Counted from the first letter of the stretch, positions 46,801 to 58,299 are shown. The stretch is DNA of 64,000 bases from Brassica napus (GCF_020379485.1 NC_063438.1:4980024-5044023), one strand, 5' to 3'. Translations and numbers: made by a program. Notes: generated from the sequence alone by a model not told the origin.

Positions 46801-48123
46801 AAGCCAATTCCGTCACTTAGGAAACCTCTCAAGTACTAGTTAAGGTGATTACTTGCTTTGATCTGCTTACTCGTTATTCCTTTTTTTTTGTCACAAAATG
46901 ATTATAGTCTAAATGTCCAATGGCTCGAATGAATATAACCGGAAATGAACTCAACCACAAACTAAATACAGAAGACCATTACAACAAAAATAGAGATAAA
47001 TGTGTTTAAAAATTGAAAAGATCCTAAGAGAAGCTTTATTTAAGACTCAAAAATATATTTGAGAAAACAAATGATAGTCGAATAACACGATATTGATACA
47101 CCAATAAAAACCTGGAATGTTGACCGGCAAAAACTTTTGGTGAGAAATTCAGAACCGTAGACAACATCGGAAAACCAAAATCTTATCTGACTTGATTTGA
47201 CACTGAAAAACATCAATGGTGGTCTAGAAGCTGAACGTGAACAGCTCTGCACTTGGCTTTATGAACCCGTAATAACAAAAGTGAAAGGCTCTCGATAGCC
47301 CGGTAGAAAAGGTTTTTATCTCGCAAAAGAAATAGTATATGAAAAAAAATATTGTAAGATAAGGTACATATGATTTTTAGTAAGTTAAAATTCAGATAAT
47401 GTGTAGAAAATTTAAAGAAATTACTTCTATATATGAAGATGAGTCATTTTAAACATTGATAAGAAATCCTATTTAAGTTAAGATTTGTGTTAGTCAATCA
47501 AACATAAACTGCTAGGTTAATGCAACTATTTTTTTGACCAAAACAAGTTATCCAACTCCATCAAATCCAAAATTAATTCTCTCGATCTTGATCTTGATCT
47601 TATCCATTAGTTACTATGAAATATTAGTTTTTGCCAAAACTATGTTCATAGACAATCTGATTAAAACAATGTTAATATTTTTAGGAAGTTTAGTTATTTA
47701 CTCTCATTAAAAGAACCTATTTCATGAAAACAAGACCACATACTAACTTTGATCTTCGCAAGCATGTCATAAAGTTTCTAGTTTTGTAAGAATTACTTTA
47801 TCATAAGTTTCTCCGAAATTGTCCATATTGTAACTACAGAAAAAGGTAATGTTTCTATCGAAGGTGGTTAGGTTGGAGGCTCAAAAGTACAATTAAATTT
47901 GATTTTGTACAACAATGACTTGCGCAACAGAAAATTACATTACCGAATTTCAGTGAAATTAATATGCAAAGTGCTTACTCTTTGGCATTCGTATGGTACG
48001 AGATCAACATCACAAGTCATCACAACATCCACATTTTTATTTTTTTTGCCAAGAAACGCAAGCTGTGCGCTTGCCTCGTACGGGGAATGTAACAATTAAA
48101 TTCACTTCCTCCTGCCTTATTGT
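43823..48123. other. AT-rich spacer
   Basis: No supported gene. ORFs at 44572-44814 and 46517-46816 are short and match nothing I recognise. Homopolymer runs and short A/T repeats dominate. Confidence 0.45.
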
Positions 48124-48131
48124 ACTAGGAG

Positions 48132-48933
48132 AAATGTTTTGAAATCCGATCCGGATCCGCGGTTGAACCGGTAAATCCGGTTTGGATTTTGTTAAAAAAA
48201 CAATATTTAAAAAATCAATAAAATCTTCAAAAACCAATATTTATAAATATACATTTTTTATTATTTATAGATATTTTATTATTTCTATTTTTGTATAATA
48301 CTTAAAATAAAATAATTTTAAAACATGATAATCTTTTTTAAATAAAAACCACTATATTTTGATAAATTTTAATGGTAACTTTTTAAAATTTATTGGTATT
48401 TATTTATTGTTTCAAAACAATGTATTGATTAACTAAGAATACATCAAAACCAAAATCTAAATACTAAAAACCAAAACAAAAAGCTGAAAACCAGAAACAA
48501 AAACCTAAAAGTTAAAGACCAAAAACTAAAATCTAAAATCTAAAACCAAAATCTAAAAAGTAAAAACTAAAACTAAAAACTAATAGAAACAATCATCACC
48601 TATATTTTTTATATTTTATATGTAAAATGAAAATAAACTATAAAATTAAAGTTAAGTATTTTCTAAATATACAAACTATTATTTTATGTTTTATAGAAGA
48701 TTTAGAAAAACTTAAATTAGATTCTATATATTTATTTTCATAAAAATATAATATTATATAGTAAAACTAATTTATTTATTAATCCGTGGTTCACTATATA
48801 TTTATTTTCATAAAAATATAATATTAGATAGTAAAACTAATTTATTTATTAATCCGTGGTTCGCCCGCGGTTGATCCGATGATCCGATGATCCGGAATGT
48901 GTCTGGTTCGTCCGGGTCGGTTTAAAAACATTG
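48132..48933. mobile_element. hAT-like non-autonomous element with 8-bp target duplication
   Basis: The ends are 'AAATGTTTTGAAATCCGA' and, reverse-complemented, 'CAATGTTTTTAAACCGAC'. The direct repeat ACTAGGAG flanks both sides (48124-48131 and 48934-48941). Both sub-ends have 'gatccg/cggatc' motifs, and the middle is AT-rich and non-coding. Near the right end a unit of about 70 bp ending 'attaatccgtggttc' is present twice in tandem (about 48725-48865). Confidence 0.8.
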
Positions 48934-48941
48934 ACTAGGAG

Positions 48942-51015
48942 ATAACTCTTTGACATCTTTTTCTCATGTTGCCTTTTTTATATGCTCGGTTATGTTTTAA
49001 GTGTTCAACCAAAACAAGCTTGAGTTGGATAGAATAGAACAAGTTCTTACATAGTTTAAATCTTAGACACAATTGTAAGGAGAGGGCGACGCAGGGATCT
49101 TTACCAAAAATGAAGATTAAAATGAAGCTTATATGAAATGACAAGTCTCTGATGATAAGTGGTAACAGCCATGCCCAAAGAAAAACGTTGTGGACCGTGG
49201 ACGTGTCATTGTATATATGTTTGTTATTATTATTTTCCGGTGTTTGATACATATACGTGTATTTTGTACGTATACAACTATTATGAGGTAATAGTTATTA
49301 AAATATGGTGTGTAGCGTACGTGGAACTCTGAGAGTGTCTTGATTTACACATACTTGTATGCATATAATAACATATAGAAGAATCATTTTGGATACGCAT
49401 ATAATTGAAGAGCGTTACGTCATTTTTGTTATGATAATAATTTATCAAACTTTGGATGCTTGCACCACAATACATGCCACACGACAAAAGCAATGAGTTG
49501 AGTTGAGTGATCGATGGCCTTCTAATCGAATTCATTGCCTATCTTCTTTCTTTTATCTACATTTCATATATATTTTCATATCTTTTCTGTCAATGACTTC
49601 TGTGGAGACCAAAAACGATAGAGCTGAAATCTAAACTCCATACTGCACGTAGTAAGTTGTGGGTGAGAAATTTTTGTTTCATACACAAATACATTCCAAT
49701 AGATTTTTGGCTTACTGAAAAAATATGACTTGTGTTTAAATCCTTTTTAGCTTTAGTGAGACTTTTATTCACAATCTGGCTTTAGCAGCAATTATTTGCA
49801 AGTTCACCTTGTACCAAATCTTCATTTTCATTAATAAATTTCCATTCATAGAAAAATGACTAAATATTTTGACAAATATATAGTGTCTAGTAGATTTTTT
49901 GAGTTACAGTTTCAAAATGATTAACACATATCACTCCGTTCCATATCAGTTATCATTTTAAAATGTATTTCATTTTAAATGTTTTCCTATATTTTCAATG
50001 TGTATGTTTATTAATTTTTTAGTTTCATTACTATTATTTTACTTCACTGATTATAAAATTCAAAGAAAATAACACATTAATTAAAAATAAAATAAAATAT
50101 ATAATTATCATTTGATATATGCAAAAAGAAAGTTTAACGACATATAATATGAAATAGAGGTAATCCCTTTCTTATTATTTGAGGAGCATTGTATATAACT
50201 AACCTTTCATTCATGTGTTTATTACATGTGTGCCATTTCCTACGTGTCAGCACCACAAGCTATCTCACCTTATATATTCAAAAACTCTTTCTTAACTAGA
50301 CTAATTACAATATTTACCATTGATCATTACATTAAAAAATTTGAATATACTATAAGCTTATTGAGTATTGACTAACAAAAAAAAATAAACATGCGCCTTA
50401 CTTGCTAAGCTTCAATTACAAACGGTTGGATCTTTAAATACGCAGAGATTTTATTGCCATAACCTGAGATTCTTTGTAATGATCGATTTTTTTATATAGT
50501 CTGACTTAAATATTAATGCCTTTCTATATAGTTAGACTACATAAAATTCATTGTCTACGTATGTATCTACATATCTACTTATATATCTGTTGCTGCAACT
50601 CTTCTCCGTATTAGATAAAGATACCAATCACAATCGCAATGTTGAAGAATTACTACATAATGGCAAAATGTAATAGATATATACGTACACTTTTTTTTAA
50701 ATGACATAAAACGATCTAATATATTATATTTTTAAGAGCTAATAATAGTTTCAAATCTTCTCCATTGCATGTTAACCATGTTTATCGTTTTCATAATTAT
50801 CAATGCAATTGTAGTCGACGATCATTTTATGATAGTTTAAATTCAAGGCAATACAATTTAATACATTACCATTTTGATTTTTCCCATAACATATGATTCA
50901 AATTTGAATTGTCAATCACGGGATCAAATACATTATTGTCAATGGCAATGTTAGCGTGATAATGAAAACAAAATTGACGTGAAAAGAGGAGTTTCCTATA
51001 TAAGGGATTTAACGG
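48942..51015. other. AT-rich spacer with a MITE-like block
   Basis: No supported gene. A block starting 'cactccgttccatatcagtta' near 49930 and ending 'atatgaaatagaggta' near 50163 has weak inverted ends of the 'CTCCGTTCC' type common to Brassicaceae MITEs. Confidence 0.45.
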
Positions 51016-51105
51016 ATATTGCATAGTTGTTATTTTTTTTTTTTACAGCAAGAACATTTACAGACTCATATAGACTCTGTAAACCATATTGCATAGTTGT
51101 TATTT
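51016..51105 (-). mobile_element. tiny retroposed insert with 20-bp target duplication
   Basis: The exact direct repeat ATATTGCATAGTTGTTATTT (51016-51035 and 51086-51105) surrounds about 50 bp. On the minus strand the insert ends in a poly(A) tail (T run at about 51036-51045). This is the mark of target-primed reverse transcription: an extremely 5'-truncated LINE or a SINE tail. Confidence 0.8.
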
Positions 51106-51677
51106 GAATACGGTTTTATCACGTCAAAGTTATTACGAATACATGTTGTCCATCGTTGATTTATACATATTTTTTGCAACAGAAGATATTTTTACATTAA
51201 ATTTGCGTGACTAGATCATATATTGCTTAAAAAAACATAACAGATTTATGAAGTGAACAATATTTAATTCAATACTCTTTTCAAAATACTGTGATAGATA
51301 TTCGTTGAAGAGATCGTTTGATTTTGTGAAAGACTAAGTGCAACATTTTTACATCAGATTCGGAAAAAAATTCTCAAACATGTAATATATTGCTTTAAAA
51401 ATATTTATAACAAAGCTATGAAGTGAACAGTATAAAAATAAGAATTCTTTAAAATCAATTTTTTTTATTTTAATACTTCGAAGATCATGATCAAGTTATG
51501 CATAAATCTATGCAATATTTCGACCAATCATAAAACTATGGAATATTTGAAACTACATATATGTTCAAAATTATTAATCTTAGTTAGAAAAGCAATTAAA
51601 ATCGACAGTAATTTAGGAAAATACATTAAATTTTCGTAAACAATTCATAATATTTGATACAATCAAATTATTAATTA

Positions 51678-51781
51678 TCAAAATCATCGGAAGAAAATCA
51701 AAGATTTGGCCAGTTCAGATCTTAAATTCTGGAGTCAAGTGTGGAATCAATTCATAATTGATTTTCTTCCGATGATTTTGA
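51678..51781. repeat. perfect 23-bp inverted repeat
   Basis: The arm at 51678-51700 (starting 'tcaaaatcatcggaag') is the exact reverse complement of 51759-51781, with a loop of 58 bp. It could form a hairpin in RNA. No element boundaries are evident. Confidence 0.7.
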
Positions 51782-52379
51782 AAATCAAGTCAATATTTTT
51801 CCCTTGGCCTACAAACAGTTTAATATTTAGATTGACAAGGTTTACTTCCTCAGATTTCCTTATTTTATACGTCCCAAATTTAAGCTGTTTCTATATGGTT
51901 TGAATTAATTTCTTATTTCTGGTATAAATATTTGTAATTTATAAGCTATAGGGAATGTGAATATTTGGTCATATACTACAAACATATTAATGCTATCGGC
52001 TAACTTTATTTCCTCAGATTTCCTTATTTTACAAATTAAATTTATTTGGGATTACCTAAGAATATGGATACTGAATATTCTCTTTCGCCATAATGCAAAC
52101 CTTGCTGTACAGTACTATTTATCAAGTTTATAATCAATTCATAATCTTCACTAAATGAATTTTTAAAACCATCAAGTAATTTACCTTAGTTATAGTCGTT
52201 GAGAAACACGTTTCCATATACGATTCAAGATCCAAATTTTGCCTAATTTGAGAGCTGCGCTTTTTTAAAAAACATGTGAAAAGATCAGTTTTAAAGTAAA
52301 TTGTACGGCAAGTATAGAAATATTAATTAGTAAATATTTGCGACTATAATTTTGGCTATTTGTTTTCATCATTAAAAAC

Positions 52380-52500
52380 TCTATATAAATACGCAGTGTC
52401 TGCAACACAGCTCCTCACCACATCACTCTTTCTAAATCATCATTAACAAAACCAGAAGTAAACCAATGGCGGACTTTATAGGATTGTAAACGAAGAGTTT
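52380..52500 (+). other. orphan promoter/leader-like segment with 7-codon ORF
   Basis: A TATA-like 'ctatataaata' at 52381 is followed by a C/A-rich leader-like stretch and an ATG in good plant context ('aaaccaatggcgg', ATG at 52467). The frame stops after seven codons. It may be the 5' end of a gene cut by an insertion. No product can be named. Confidence 0.35.
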
Positions 52501-52899
52501 TGAAGACACTTTTCACAGCAGTCGTAGTTTTCTTAGTTTTTTTATTTATTTTGTTTCCTTATTATATAGGATATGCTTTCACATTTTATTTTATTTTATC
52601 GCCTATGTTTCGTTTTATCTTATATTCATATTTTATTTTCTGAAAGCAATAATTATATTGCATATATTTCGTTTTATCTTTATTTCATAATTAATTTTAT
52701 ATAAGTTTTTGTTTACTCTTATAGATTTATTTTCTCGAACTATACTTCAATCACACAAAACAAATAACACAAGTTTTAAAAAACTTTGAAGCTTACTTTA
52801 TTTACATATCCACAATTTCGTTGAATCCCTTAATATAAATAACATGTAATATTTGTATCTATGACTTTTACATTTCTAATATCTATATATTCAAACTTA

Positions 52900-52949
52900 T
52901 AATTTCTTTAAGTTTCCTCACTCCGCGCATGGCGCAGGTGATCACCTAG
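52900..52949 (+). mobile_element. Helitron 3' terminus (5' end not found)
   Basis: The sequence 'ccgcgcatggcgcaggtgat' is an imperfect GC-rich hairpin, followed by 'cacCTAG' at 52943-52949 and then T, as at Helitron 3' ends on the plus strand. The 5' TC end was not identified. The AT-rich stretch from about 52,530 is probably part of the element. Confidence 0.6.
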
Positions 52950-53211
52950 TAATTGTTAACTGGATTAATAAGAAAAACCTAATCATTCCCAAAATACGAT
53001 GTCATCAACCGTGAAGTTACCGGATGATTGTCAGTATACTTTGTGTTGTTATCTTCAGCCCTTTGGACCTTGTGGAATCGAATAATTGAATTCATATACA
53101 ACTAATGCTTAAACTGGACATACAAATACGATGTTGTTCAATAGCATCACTAAGTTATATAACATAAACGATGGACTTTACAATAGAGAATGTATACATG
53201 CATGCTAATAA

Positions 53212-53847
53212 GACTAATTATTGGGTTCACTCCCTAGGTTCACCAACCAATAGGATTTCATTATTTCAAATTTGATATTTTTTAAAAAAAGAAACAAAAT
53301 ATTGTCAAGTTATATTATGTTTTTAAAATATAAAAAATAAAAAATAAAAATATTAGTAATTACAAAAAAATATTTTTAACGTCGTCAGGAAAAAACTAAA
53401 CCCTAAATCCTAATCCCTAAACCCTAAATCTAAAACCCTAAACCCTTGATAAACCTAGATCCTTGGCTAAATCATAAACTCTAAATCAAAAACACTAAAC
53501 ACTAAAACACTCAAGGGTTTAGGATTTTAGTGCTTAGTGTTTTTGATTTAGAATTTATGATTTATCCAAGGGTTTAGGGTTTACCCAAGGGTTTAGGGTT
53601 TCAGATTTAGGGTTTAGGGATTAGGATTTAGGGTTTAGTGTTTTGCTGGCGACGTTAACAATATTTTTTTTTTAAATTCTTTGTTTTTGTAACTACTATT
53701 TTTTTTTTACCTTTTTATTTTAAAAACATAATATAACTCAACAATATTTTATTTCCTTTTTTAAAAGATATCGAAATTGAAATAACGAAATCCTATTGGT
53801 TGGTGAATCTAGAAATTCACCCTAGGGGGTGAACCCAATAATAACTC
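53212..53847. mobile_element. fold-back MULE (Mutator-like) with 9-bp target duplication
   Basis: The exact 9-bp direct repeat TGCTAATAA (53203-53211 and 53848-53856) flanks a 636-bp element whose two halves are near-complete inverted copies. The ends are GACTAATTATTGGGTTCAC and GAGTTATTATTGGGTTCAC. Arms of about 200-300 bp meet in the middle at 'ccctaaa'-rich sequence that resembles telomere repeats but lies in opposing orientation in the two arms. It has no coding capacity. A 9-bp duplication and long inverted repeats are characteristic of Mutator-like elements. Confidence 0.88.
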
Positions 53848-54061
53848 TGCTAATAATTTGAATCAACACATTAAGAGATTCTCCACAATTGACATATCAG
53901 CTTTTCAAAAACTTACATGTCAATAAATGAAAAAACTTGAGCAACCAATATATTCATTTCGTTTGTAAAGCTAGCTATTTTTTTCCAGTTGAGCTTTCTC
54001 ACTGATTTTTAACCTTTGTAGCTATGTTCATAAGTTCCACACAAGGCTAAACAACTCACAG

Positions 54062-54860
54062 ACGAACCTGTTGAGGATATATCCAAAGGACATACAACAC
54101 GAGTAACCTCCTCCAACTACAAGCCGTTCAACGCTTGGGTATACGGAGCTCAAATAGTTGTTTTCAACATGCAGGTTTGCAGTTTTTTAATTTTATTTTC
54201 TCACAGGCCTTTTCAACATTTACCAAAACTCCATCCCACCCGATGCATCCTTTACCTTTGATCTGCAGGGCTATAGAAAAGCCCTCTGGATGATGCAATA
54301 CATGAAGAAGAACCAGACTTTATGATGATTAAAGGTTCGGACAGAGAAGTTTTTGACCCAAAAGCAAAGTTACCAACAACTCTGAGAGTGAAAGTATATA
54401 TGGTAAAAGGATGGGACTCTGGTTTCCAGCAAGCATGTTTCAGCACTTGGTCTTCTCCTAACTTCTACACAAGGGTAAGCAACTCATCACACAAGAGTCA
54501 CTTTGATTTAGATGCTTAATACATTGTGATTCTCTACTCTGAGATCTGTTTCATATGCATTGAAATATTTTGTGTGAAAGCAGGTGGGGATAACAGGAGT
54601 AAGAGGTGATAGAGTAATGAAGAAAGCACTTGGGAGCTATTTGGGACGAGGAGCTTGAGTTTCAGCTTACAGTACCAGAGCTGGCGTTGCTCAAAGTGGA
54701 AGTTCCCGACACGACATGCTAGTGAAGGACGATTTTTTGGGGTAGGCATGTTTGTATGTGGTGAGCTGAGACATGGTATAAGATCTGTTCCTTTGTATGA
54801 TCACAAAGCCGAGAGACTTGTGGCGGTTACACTTCTCATGCAGTTTCAGTTTGTTTATAA
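54062..54860 (+). pseudogene. PI-PLC C-terminal gene fragment
   Basis: Three exon-like blocks with acceptor and donor sites resemble the Y-domain end and C2 domain of plant phosphoinositide-specific phospholipase C. Block 1 (54062-54174) reads 'NLLRIYPK' ... '[17 protein letters not shown]'. Block 2 (54269 to about 54475) reads 'GYRKALW' ... '[19 protein letters not shown]' ... 'SPNFYTRV'. Block 3 (54583-54860) reads 'VGITGVRGDRVMKK', then 'ELALLKVEVP' and 'ELRHGIRSVPLYDHK' in other frames. The catalytic X domain is absent. There are several frameshifts, an internal deletion around the 'GGCG' region and in-frame stops. It is a relic, not a gene. Confidence 0.85.
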
Positions 54861-55401
54861 ATCAGAGATTCTTTCTTCATCTTACTGTCATACTTTAAAA
54901 GAGTTGTAGTAGATAAGTTTTTACCGCACAAAACAAGACAATTTCCTTACATATAAGATACAACGAATCAAATAATTATATTGAACAGATATATTCTGAA
55001 ACAATATTAAGCTTTTAGATATACCAATGAGCTTATATTATATGTGTTCGCTTCATAATTTGTGATGCTGAGTTTTGCATATTTTTTTTACGGTTAGATA
55101 AATATTATCAGTTTAAAAAAAAAACAACTAAGAAAATTTGGGTCCGTAAAATTTTACATCTTTGTAAAATGAAGTTCATATCATATTAAATTATTTAAAT
55201 TAAAAAAAATAGATTCCTTCTAACCGAATTTGAACATTGTTTCTTTGAGTTTGCATATTAGTTTGATTATAAATTTATAGTATAAAAATGAAAATGTAAA
55301 ACAATGCATTATAGGTTGAAGAAAACTCTTAATTTTTTTTTTTTAATTCTTGGTCTTCTATATCTATTTTCAAAATATGTTCTTCTGTGGGTGATTAAGG
55401 G

Positions 55402-55549
55402 ATTTGCAGAAAGCAACATGTAATTTCACTACATTAGTTGGCCAAAGAGCATTTGGACCTGTCTACAAAGTTCAAATGTCCACTGGTGACTATTGCTGGA
55501 AAAGTTCTCGCCACCGATTTCAAACAGGGCAAAAAAGAGTTTCAGACAG
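55402..55549 (+). pseudogene. CRLK1-like receptor kinase exon fragment
   Basis: Encodes 'DLQKATCNFTTLVGQRAFGPVYKVQ', then after a one-base loss 'IAGKVLATDFKQGKKEFQT', ending at a GT donor. This matches the glycine-rich-loop exon of calcium/calmodulin-regulated receptor-like kinases. The loop reads GQRAFGPV instead of the usual GxGxFGxV, and the ATP-binding Lys region reads 'AGKVLA' instead of 'AVKVLA'. No further kinase domain follows. It is a non-functional fragment on the same strand as the PLC relic. Confidence 0.8.
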
Positions 55550-56081
55550 GTAAAAACATAATCAATGAAAATCTGCTTTATGATTCTGTGTGACATACAT
55601 CTACATCTAAATAATAAAAAATCGTCTCTATGGTAAGCACGGTTCCAACCCTTTTCTTTCCTGTTTAAGACATCTTATGTAACATTCTTTTTGTGCTTAG
55701 TCGCGTTACAAGAAAAAACAATCATAAGTGTCATGTTACTCATGTATTATGTCATGGAATTACTGGTAGCTTTTACTTTCCCAAAACCTCCCGTAGACAA
55801 CAAATCAAGATGCGATGATACAAACAATTTTCAACTACCATTAAATTTGTACCAAAAAAGAAAAGCACCAAAACCAACAGGACAAATCACAAAACATATT
55901 TAGTGTTATGCTAAAAATGTGGATCATCCAAACGAAGTAAACATGAAGTCATTAATAGAATCGAAACTATAATTGTTAAATATTTATTTTATTTTAGTTC
56001 ATTTTGTCAGCAAAATTGTTGAATATTTAATAAAAACTTTTAAATATTCACCCGCGGTATTTACCAAGTAAACTATACTAA
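55550..56081. other. AT-rich spacer
   Basis: No gene recognised. An ORF at 55691-55903 has no family resemblance. Confidence 0.4.
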
Positions 56082-56316
56082 GGGCATCTCCATCCCTACT
56101 CCATTTTTTTTCTCTAAAATGGAGTAAAAGTGAATATGGAGTAAGGAATGCTCCTAACCCAACTTCATATTTAACTCCATAATGAAATATCTATTTTTTG
56201 GTTTTTCATCACTCCATTATAAAGTAGAAAATGGAGTAGGATTGAATCAATTTTTCTCCATTTTCACTTTTACTCCATTTTAGAAGAAAAAATGGAGTTA
56301 TACATTGGAAATGCTC
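56082..56316. mobile_element. PIF/Harbinger-like MITE
   Basis: 235 bp with ends GGGCATCTCCATCC and, reverse-complemented, GAGCATTTCCAATG. It is flanked by TAA on both sides (56079-56081 and 56317-56319). The interior is repeated 'ctccattttagaa'-type blocks in both orientations. It is related in style to the elements at 33866 and 62173. Confidence 0.75.
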
Positions 56317-56319
56317 TAA

Positions 56320-56959
56320 GTGAAGTACTGATCAATCCATGAATTTTCGATTGTTCCTTCAATCTAAGAACCGTTCAAAGCCTACTCAACATTATTCACC
56401 ACACTAAGTCTTGTAAATCTCCAGTTACTAGGTTCTTTTTTACTCATTGTAAATCTATTCTTGCTCTGAACTTTTTCATTGAGCGTTTCTCTTATCTACT
56501 GGCTGTTATTAACTACGGAGCTTCTTGGTAAAACTTCCCTTTCATGTTTAATGTCTCATTCAATGAATCAAACTGTAACACCCAACCGCGCTAATGGACC
56601 TTTCACAGCTGGTGTATGGATTCAATTTTCACAGAGACTGAGAGGAAGTAGATGACAAAGATGGACTTCTTGATTACACAATCAAACTTACAATACAAGA
56701 GCATAAGAAGAAAGGAAAAAAAAACAGGAAATTCAAAAACATAAAACTCAAATCTTCTGTTCGTTCACTAACACACATGGGCCTTGTGTTCGAACTCCAA
56801 TAGCAGCAAAAACAAAATGTAAAATGTATAGCATTATTCAAATCTTTCCCATAACAATGGTATAATAATGGATAAGTCCCCAATAGTGGAGAGGAGAGAG
56901 AGAGAGAGAGACAGAGTGTCTCAGCAACTCAAGAGTTCTTGCAACAACCACCTTCTTGT
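56320..56959. other. spacer and probable 3' UTR of MAT3
   Basis: No gene seen. A (GA)n run lies at 56892-56911. The segment next to 56960 is probably the 3' untranslated region of the gene on the minus strand. Confidence 0.45.
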
Positions 56960-58128
56960 TTAAGCCTTTGGCTTGAGTGGCTTCACCACCTCCCAAGTGA
57001 AATCAGGATCATCACGCCCAAATGCCCATAAGCAGCAGTCTTCTGGAACCTGAAGTTACCTCCTCTCTTCAAATCAAGGTTAATAGCATCATCCCTGGCC
57101 TAAAGTCAAAGGCCTCCTTGATCAACACAAGGATATCCTTATCCGGAATAGTCCCGGTCTTGTACGTGTCAACAAACACCGAGAGAGGCTCAGGGACACC
57201 AATGGCGTACGACACCTGGACAATACAGCGGCGCGCGAGTCCAGCAGCCACCACACTCTTCGCAGCTTTGCCTGACGATGTAAGCACCGCTTCTGTCAAC
57301 CTTGGTTGGATCCTTCCCTGAGAAAGCACCACCACCGAGCACCCCAACCACCGTAAGTATCAATAATGATCTTCCTCCCGGTGAGTCCAGCATCACCGTG
57401 AGCCCACCGATCACAAAACGACCAGAGGGGTTCAAGTGAAAGATGGTGTTGTCGTCAAGGTACTTGCGGGAATCACCGGCTTGATCACATGCTCCTTCAA
57501 GTCAGCAGCGATCTCATCGGTTGGTCACAGTCTCATCATGCTGAGTCGAGATGAGAACGGTGTGGACACGAATCGGAATCATCGCTCCACCGTCGTTCTT
57601 ATACTCAACGGTGACCTGCGTCTTCCCATCAGGCCTCAACCAAGGACAAGTCTTGTTCTTCCTCACCTCAGTAAGCTTCGCGCCAAGCTTGGTCGCAAGA
57701 ACATGAGTCAACGGCATCAGCTCAGGAGTCTCATCGGTAGCGTAACCGAACATGTGTCCCTGATCACCAGCTCCAATATCCTCAGGCTTCTTGGTTAAAT
57801 GACCGTGAACTCCCTGAGCAATGTCGGGGCTCTGCTGCTCGATGTTAACCAAGACGTTGCATTTATCAGCGTCGAGACCAACATCAGCGGAGATGAAACC
57901 AATCTCGCGACAAGTGGATCTGACGATCTTCTCGTAATCTACTTTAGCAGAGGTCGTGATCTCGCCGAAGACCATGACCATGTTGGTCTTGGTGCACGTC
58001 TCGCAAGCCACCTTGCTCTCGGGGTCTTGCTCTAAGCACGCGTCGAGGATCGCGTCGGAGACTTGGTCGCAGAGCTTGTCGGGATGTCCCTCGTTGACGG
58101 ACTCGGATGTGAATAGGAACGTTTCCAT
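56960..58128 (-). CDS. MAT3: S-adenosylmethionine synthase (MAT3), 3' half frameshifted
   Basis: Makes S-adenosylmethionine from methionine and ATP in the cytosol. The start is '[18 protein letters not shown]' at 58128. The first 203 residues are intact, including the ATP-binding hexapeptide 'GAGDQG'. After 57,521 the protein continues to 'VVKPLKPKA' and the stop at 56960, but only by shifting frame at about seven places, each by 1-2 bases: near 57520, 57466, 57403, 57337, 57267, 57088 and 57022. The second motif 'GGGAFSGKD' is readable between shifts. Adding the lost bases and removing the extra ones would give 390 residues, the family length. The encoded residues are otherwise highly conserved. 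A 149-bp intron lies in the 5' UTR (58131-58279). Either sequence error or a very young pseudogene. Confidence 0.85.
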
Positions 58129-58130
58129 GT

Positions 58131-58279
58131 CTGAAAAGCTACAAAAGGAAGAAAAAAAAACAATAAAGTTCTCAAACTTTATCCACCGAAAGGTTCGAAC
58201 TTTCGTCAGATCTATCAACACAAACACAAGGGTTCGAACTCCTAGATCTAGAGGAACAATGGGTCGAAGAGAAACGAAC
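58131..58279 (-). other. 5' UTR intron of MAT3
   Basis: Donor 'CCAG|GTTCG' at 58280/58279 and acceptor 'TTTTCAG|AC' ending at 58131, just upstream of the ATG. A leader intron is usual in plant SAM synthase genes. It explains the false upstream extension of the open frame. Confidence 0.65.
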
Positions 58280-58299
58280 CTGGCGACGGAAGTGTAGAG

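Noticed and set aside
46517..46816. Minus-strand ORF of 99 codons
   Set aside because: Some resemblance to random LINE-like text, but no motif strong enough to name. Left as spacer.
53400..53640. Telomere-like 'ccctaaa' repeats as an interstitial telomere
   Set aside because: The motifs lie in opposite orientation in the two arms of a fold-back MULE with a 9-bp duplication, so they belong to that element.
57514..58227. N-terminal extension of MAT3 from an upstream ATG
   Set aside because: The extra codons fall in a 5' UTR intron. The conserved SAM synthase start is at 58128.
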